A stretch of 7,447 bases of DNA, taken from assembly GCA_946629205.1 (NCBI GenBank), contig CAMOXP010000061.1, forward strand, positions 1-7,447, in the 5' to 3' direction. Both the position numbers and the translations under genes were made by a program. Below, one piece after another: positions 5,436 through 7,447 of the stretch (position 1 is its first letter; each line of letters begins with the position of its first letter). The DNA is from an uncultured Bacillota bacterium. Lineage in GTDB: Bacteria; Bacillota; Clostridia; Peptostreptococcales; Anaerovoracaceae. The notes beneath the pieces are model-generated. The model did no database searches, was not told the DNA's origin, and saw nothing but the letters and a program-made list of their open reading frames with translations.

Positions 5436-5470
5436 AAATGTGTCAAAAGAACCGTCCCTTTGGCACATTT
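5436..5470. repeat. REP-like hairpin containing AAAAGAACCGTCCC
   Basis: Arms at 5436-5449 and 5457-5470 are inverted repeats of 14 bases agreeing at 12 positions, around the loop AACCGTC. The core TGTCAAAAGAACCGTCCC followed by a TTTGnCAC-type arm resembles, from memory, a dispersed palindromic repeat common in Clostridia and related genomes and thought to be moved by REP-associated IS200-like transposases. It sits between two divergent promoters. T-rich sequence follows on the right (5468-5480), but no rightward transcript is known to end here, so I do not call it a terminator. Confidence 0.6.
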
Positions 5471-5483
5471 TTGATTTTTTCTG

Positions 5484-5492
5484 TGTTACAAT
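5484..5492 (+). promoter_or_regulatory. Extended -10 promoter close to the eutH-like start codon
   Basis: TGTTACAAT: TACAAT (5487-5492) preceded by TGN. There is no convincing -35 at the right distance. Transcription would begin near 5499, only about three bases before the ATG at 5502, and no ribosome site is visible between them. Confidence 0.5.
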
Positions 5493-5501
5493 GGGCTTGT
5501 T

Positions 5502-6572
5502 ATGAATGCGTTTATTGTTATCATGCTGGTTTTCGCGGCGATTGGATTTATAGATAAGTTTCTCGGCGGCAGGCTTGGGCTGGAGGTCAAGTTTGACGCG
5601 GGTCTTTATACGATGGGGATGATGGTGATTCCGATCGTCAGCATCTGCACGGTCGGAACGGAGTTTATCCGCAGGCATACGGAGCAGGTGATGGATTTGT
5701 CGGATCTTCTCTTTTTTGATCCGTCGATGATCATCGGCGCGATCCTGGCGCCGGATATGGGCGGTTATTTCATTTCCCGTGAGATCGCGGCGACGCCGCA
5801 GCTTCTGGTGCTCAGCGGCGTGGTGCTGGGGACTTTGCTCGGACAGGCGATCACATTCCAGATGCCTGTGTTCATGGCGTCCATAGACAAGCAGGACTAC
5901 CCGTTCCTGTTCCGCGGATTCATCGTCGGCATCATCATGATACCGGCGGGGCTGATCGTGGCGGAGCTCATGCTTCGGATGCCGATCGGTCTGTTTTTGC
6001 GGCAGTTTATTCCGATCCTCGTGATCTGCGCCGGACTTGCTGTCTGCCTGCGCTTTGTTCCGGAGGGGACAACCGGGTTCTTTATGGGTTTTGCTCGGGT
6101 CATCAACTGGCTGTTTTATATTATGTTCGCGGTGGCCGTGATTGGCGTCTTCGTTCCGAGCCTGGCCTACGCAAGTAAGGAGTCTGTGGAAGAGGCGATC
6201 CTCATCGTATTCAAGTCCGCGATCATCATCGCCGGCGCCCTTGTCTTGTCCGAGCTGATCCTGAAGTTCTTCCGCAAAGGAATCAACGGGGTGGCGGAGC
6301 GGATCGGAATCAACGGGACTGCGGCCGTGTCGCTTCTCATGACCTGCGCCACATCCCTGGCCGTGATGCCTTTGTACGGGCGCATGGATGACGAGGGCAA
6401 AGAAATCGTGGCTGCTTTCAGCCTGAGCGGTTCCTTCGTCATCGGCGGATCCCTTGCTTTCGTCTCCAACGTTACCGACGGTTATACGGTCCTGATCTTC
6501 GTCGTGACCAAGTTCGTCTGCGGCATCCTGAGCGCCTTTGTTATCCACTGCATGTGGAAACGGCGCGGGTAG
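5502..6572 (+). CDS. EutH-family permease (ethanolamine transporter homologue)
   Basis: A 356-residue polytopic membrane protein related to EutH, the ethanolamine permease or facilitator. It is somewhat shorter than enterobacterial EutH (about 408). Family landmarks are the N-terminal helix with AIGFIDKFLGG, the segment DPSMIIGAILAPDMGGYFIS (73-92; compare DPSM...DMGGFF in EutH), LRFVPEG (183-189) and the C-terminal segment with RMDDEGKEIVAAFSLSGSF (314-332). About ten hydrophobic helices can be seen, for example near 3-22, 36-54, 98-122, 128-149, 157-176, 190-218, 231-250, 259-279, 299-318 and 325-350. The start at 5502 matches the EutH N-terminus, although no ribosome site precedes it. No other eut genes (eutABC, shell proteins, eutVW) are nearby, so ethanolamine as substrate is an inference; it may serve phospholipid or nitrogen salvage or carry another amine. 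It ends convergently with an unknown membrane protein gene. Confidence 0.85.
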   Translation: MNAFIVIMLVFAAIGFIDKFLGGRLGLEVKFDAGLYTMGMMVIPIVSICTVGTEFIRRHTEQVMDLSDLLFFDPSMIIGAILAPDMGGYFISREIAATPQLLVLSGVVLGTLLGQAITFQMPVFMASIDKQDYPFLFRGFIVGIIMIPAGLIVAELMLRMPIGLFLRQFIPILVICAGLAVCLRFVPEGTTGFFMGFARVINWLFYIMFAVAVIGVFVPSLAYASKESVEEAILIVFKSAIIIAGALVLSELILKFFRKGINGVAERIGINGTAAVSLLMTCATSLAVMPLYGRMDDEGKEIVAAFSLSGSFVIGGSLAFVSNVTDGYTVLIFVVTKFVCGILSAFVIHCMWKRRG

Positions 6573-6590
6573 GATCCTGTACGTACTATC

Positions 6591-6626
6591 TACTATTCGC
6601 GCTACTATTCGCTCTACTGTTCGCTT
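6591..6626. repeat. 12-bp tandem repeat, three units, in a convergent gene spacer
   Basis: Units TACTATTCGCGC (6591-6602), TACTATTCGCTC (6603-6614) and TACTGTTCGCTT (6615-6626), with a partial TACTATC at 6584-6590. The unit length is a multiple of three, so the leftward gene (stop at 6614-6616) meets further in-frame TAG codons in each downstream unit. The last unit encodes the final residues SEQ and part of the stop codon. Confidence 0.85.
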
Positions 6627-7207
6627 TCCAGATTTTCGTCAACAAGCTGCCGGTATCTCCGCGCGGCAGGAAGATCCATGATATGCGCGACGGCAAGGAT
6701 CGACAGACTCAGCGCCATAGCGAACATGACAAAAGCAACAAGAAGCATTATCAGATCGAAATCAGACGTGCCGAGTTCTGAAAGAAATATGAAGAGCAGA
6801 CCTGCTGCCCAGAGCACGATTGCGAGAATGCTGTAGGAGACGATCAATCCCCGGATAGACTTTAGTTTGTGGCAGACTTCCAAACGGGCGTCTATTGTTT
6901 CATCCATATAATCGTCCGGAATCATCCATTCCGGATCTTCCAAAGCACAGACCATTTCTTCCGCTGCTGTACTGTTTTTGTGTGCGATGAACCTGCTCGC
7001 GCAGCATCCTCCGGCAAAGGGCGCAAACACTGCGATCAACTTAAACGATATGCCAATCGCTCCTCTTCCGAATACGATCACAGCTGCAGCCGCCATAACG
7101 ATGCAGGCAATGGCGCAGCATCCAAGGGCTATCATTATGCCATAGTACAAAGCGCTTTCTCTGCGCACCTGTTCCAGAAGAAATGCTTCGAAGTCTCGAT
7201 CGGTCAT
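6614..7207 (-). CDS. Four-helix integral membrane protein, function unknown
   Basis: A 197-residue protein that I do not recognise. The start at 7205-7207 is chosen because AAGGAG (7218-7223) lies 10 bases upstream; the longer open frame has no support. The N-terminus is acidic and helical (MTDRDFEAFLLEQVRRES). Hydrophobic helices lie at about 21-47 (rich in Ala and Cys, with GCCAIAC), 52-74 (ending GGCCASR), 121-143 and 151-176. The loop 76-118 is acidic and contains EDPEWMIPDDYMDETIDARLE. The C-terminus (AARRYRQLVDENLESEQ) is charged. Both ends and the long loop are probably cytoplasmic. Cysteines occur as pairs in the first two helices. The gene appears single, converges on the eutH-like gene, and diverges from the promoter and leader at the right edge. 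Last codons lie within a 12-bp repeat. Confidence 0.82.
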   Translation of the reverse strand: MTDRDFEAFLLEQVRRESALYYGIMIALGCCAIACIVMAAAAVIVFGRGAIGISFKLIAVFAPFAGGCCASRFIAHKNSTAAEEMVCALEDPEWMIPDDYMDETIDARLEVCHKLKSIRGLIVSYSILAIVLWAAGLLFIFLSELGTSDFDLIMLLVAFVMFAMALSLSILAVAHIMDLPAARRYRQLVDENLESEQ

Positions 7208-7217
7208 ATCATTCGTT

Positions 7218-7223
7218 CTCCTT
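7218..7223 (-). promoter_or_regulatory. Ribosome binding site for the four-helix membrane protein
   Basis: AAGGAG on the minus strand, 10 bases before the ATG at 7205-7207. A nearer ATG at 7210-7212 is in another frame and stops at once. Confidence 0.7.
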
Positions 7224-7253
7224 AACGATTCAGACTGTGCGGGGAATCCCTTT

Positions 7254-7275
7254 ACTATCATATCACTATCATATC
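7254..7275 (-). promoter_or_regulatory. Duplicated extended -10 element upstream of the four-helix membrane protein gene
   Basis: An 11-base unit occurs twice in tandem (7254-7264 and 7265-7275). On the minus strand this gives two copies of TGATATGAT, each an extended -10 (TGN plus TATGAT), one helical turn apart. No strong -35 is visible for either. The proximal copy predicts a transcript start near 7250 and a leader of about 43 bases. Confidence 0.55.
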
Positions 7276-7323
7276 ACAAGAAAACCACCAGAATAACAAG
7301 AATGATCCGTTTGCTTGCACCCC

Positions 7324-7352
7324 TTGACTTTTACTTGCTCAGACGATAGAAT
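7324..7352 (+). promoter_or_regulatory. Sigma-A-type promoter for the leader at the right edge
   Basis: TTGACT (7324-7329), a 17-base spacer and TAGAAT (7347-7352), each five of six to consensus. Predicted transcription start is near 7359, with no coding sequence following before the window ends. Confidence 0.65.
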
Positions 7353-7370
7353 GTCATGGTAATTGAATAA

Positions 7371-7447
7371 GAGACTGTGACGAGGACAGTAGCCCCGCGT
7401 AAAATCCTTACAGAGATGCGCTGCGTTGCCGTGTGTGACATGAGTGT
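7371..7447 (+). ncRNA. Probable T-box riboswitch, 5' part of Stem I (cut by window edge)
   Basis: The leader after the promoter contains GACGAGGACAGTAG (7379-7392) followed, 19 bases after AGTA, by ACAGAGA (7410-7416) and then a GTTGCCGTGTG stretch. This order and spacing match the Stem I start of T-box leaders: the kink-turn GA-rich segment, the AGUA of the specifier loop, the AGAGA-type distal bulge, then the apical region. T-boxes sense uncharged tRNA and control aminoacyl-tRNA synthetase, amino-acid biosynthesis or transport genes. The specifier codon, antiterminator and regulated gene lie beyond the window, so the amino acid cannot be named. The call is by pattern only; no covariance check was possible. 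Confidence 0.52.

Noticed and set aside
5436..5480. Hairpin plus T-rich tract as an intrinsic terminator
   Set aside because: The T tract is broken by GA and no rightward gene ends upstream; the nearest transcripts diverge from here. A REP-like repeat fits better.
5421..6548. Leftward open frame of 375 codons opposite the eutH-like gene
   Set aside because: The translation is extremely His/Asp/Arg-rich, the typical mirror image of a hydrophobic membrane protein gene. It runs through the REP-like hairpin.

Overview
The window looks like a chromosomal segment of a Gram-positive anaerobe, most likely a member of the Clostridia (Eubacteriales) with fairly high GC. This is inferred from a YlmH-type S4 protein, the short MetF form, an EutH homologue, a probable T-box leader, canonical AGGAGG-type ribosome sites and a [NiFe]-hydrogenase maturation gene (hypE). 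Nothing visible fixes the genus. No tRNA, rRNA, CRISPR array, insertion sequence or complete mobile element was seen.

Layout from left to right. (1) The 3' half of hypE runs off the left edge. (2) Reading leftward against it are deoC (deoxyribose-phosphate aldolase) and a 60-residue two-helix membrane protein. (3) Divergent from deoC, a compact rightward operon holds a GNAT acetyltransferase, a ylmH homologue, metF (methylenetetrahydrofolate reductase) and a YfcE/MJ0936-type phosphodiesterase. Two of its three junctions are ATGA stop/start overlaps. (4) A convergent spacer made largely of a five-unit 19-bp tandem repeat separates the operon from a leftward YkuE/YaeI-like metallophosphoesterase. 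(5) A divergent spacer contains a REP-like hairpin and leads to a rightward EutH-family permease gene. (6) A second convergent spacer built from a 12-bp tandem repeat precedes a leftward, unrecognised four-helix membrane protein. (7) At the right edge, a good sigma-A promoter leads into what looks like the first half of a T-box riboswitch, cut before the specifier.

The genes do not form one obvious pathway. Hydrogenase maturation, deoxynucleoside catabolism, one-carbon metabolism, ribosome-associated RNA binding and ethanolamine uptake are juxtaposed as in an ordinary housekeeping region. I see no convincing new defence, mobile or biosynthetic system.

The most distinctive feature is a concentration of short tandem repeats. 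There is a 21-bp x3 array inside ylmH, 9- and 18-bp repeats inside the second phosphoesterase, a 19-bp x5 array over its stop codon, a 12-bp x3 array over the stop codon of the four-helix protein gene, and an 11-bp x2 duplication of an extended -10 promoter. The two intragenic arrays encode low-complexity inserts in otherwise conserved proteins. The two convergent-spacer arrays both begin within the final codons of a leftward gene.
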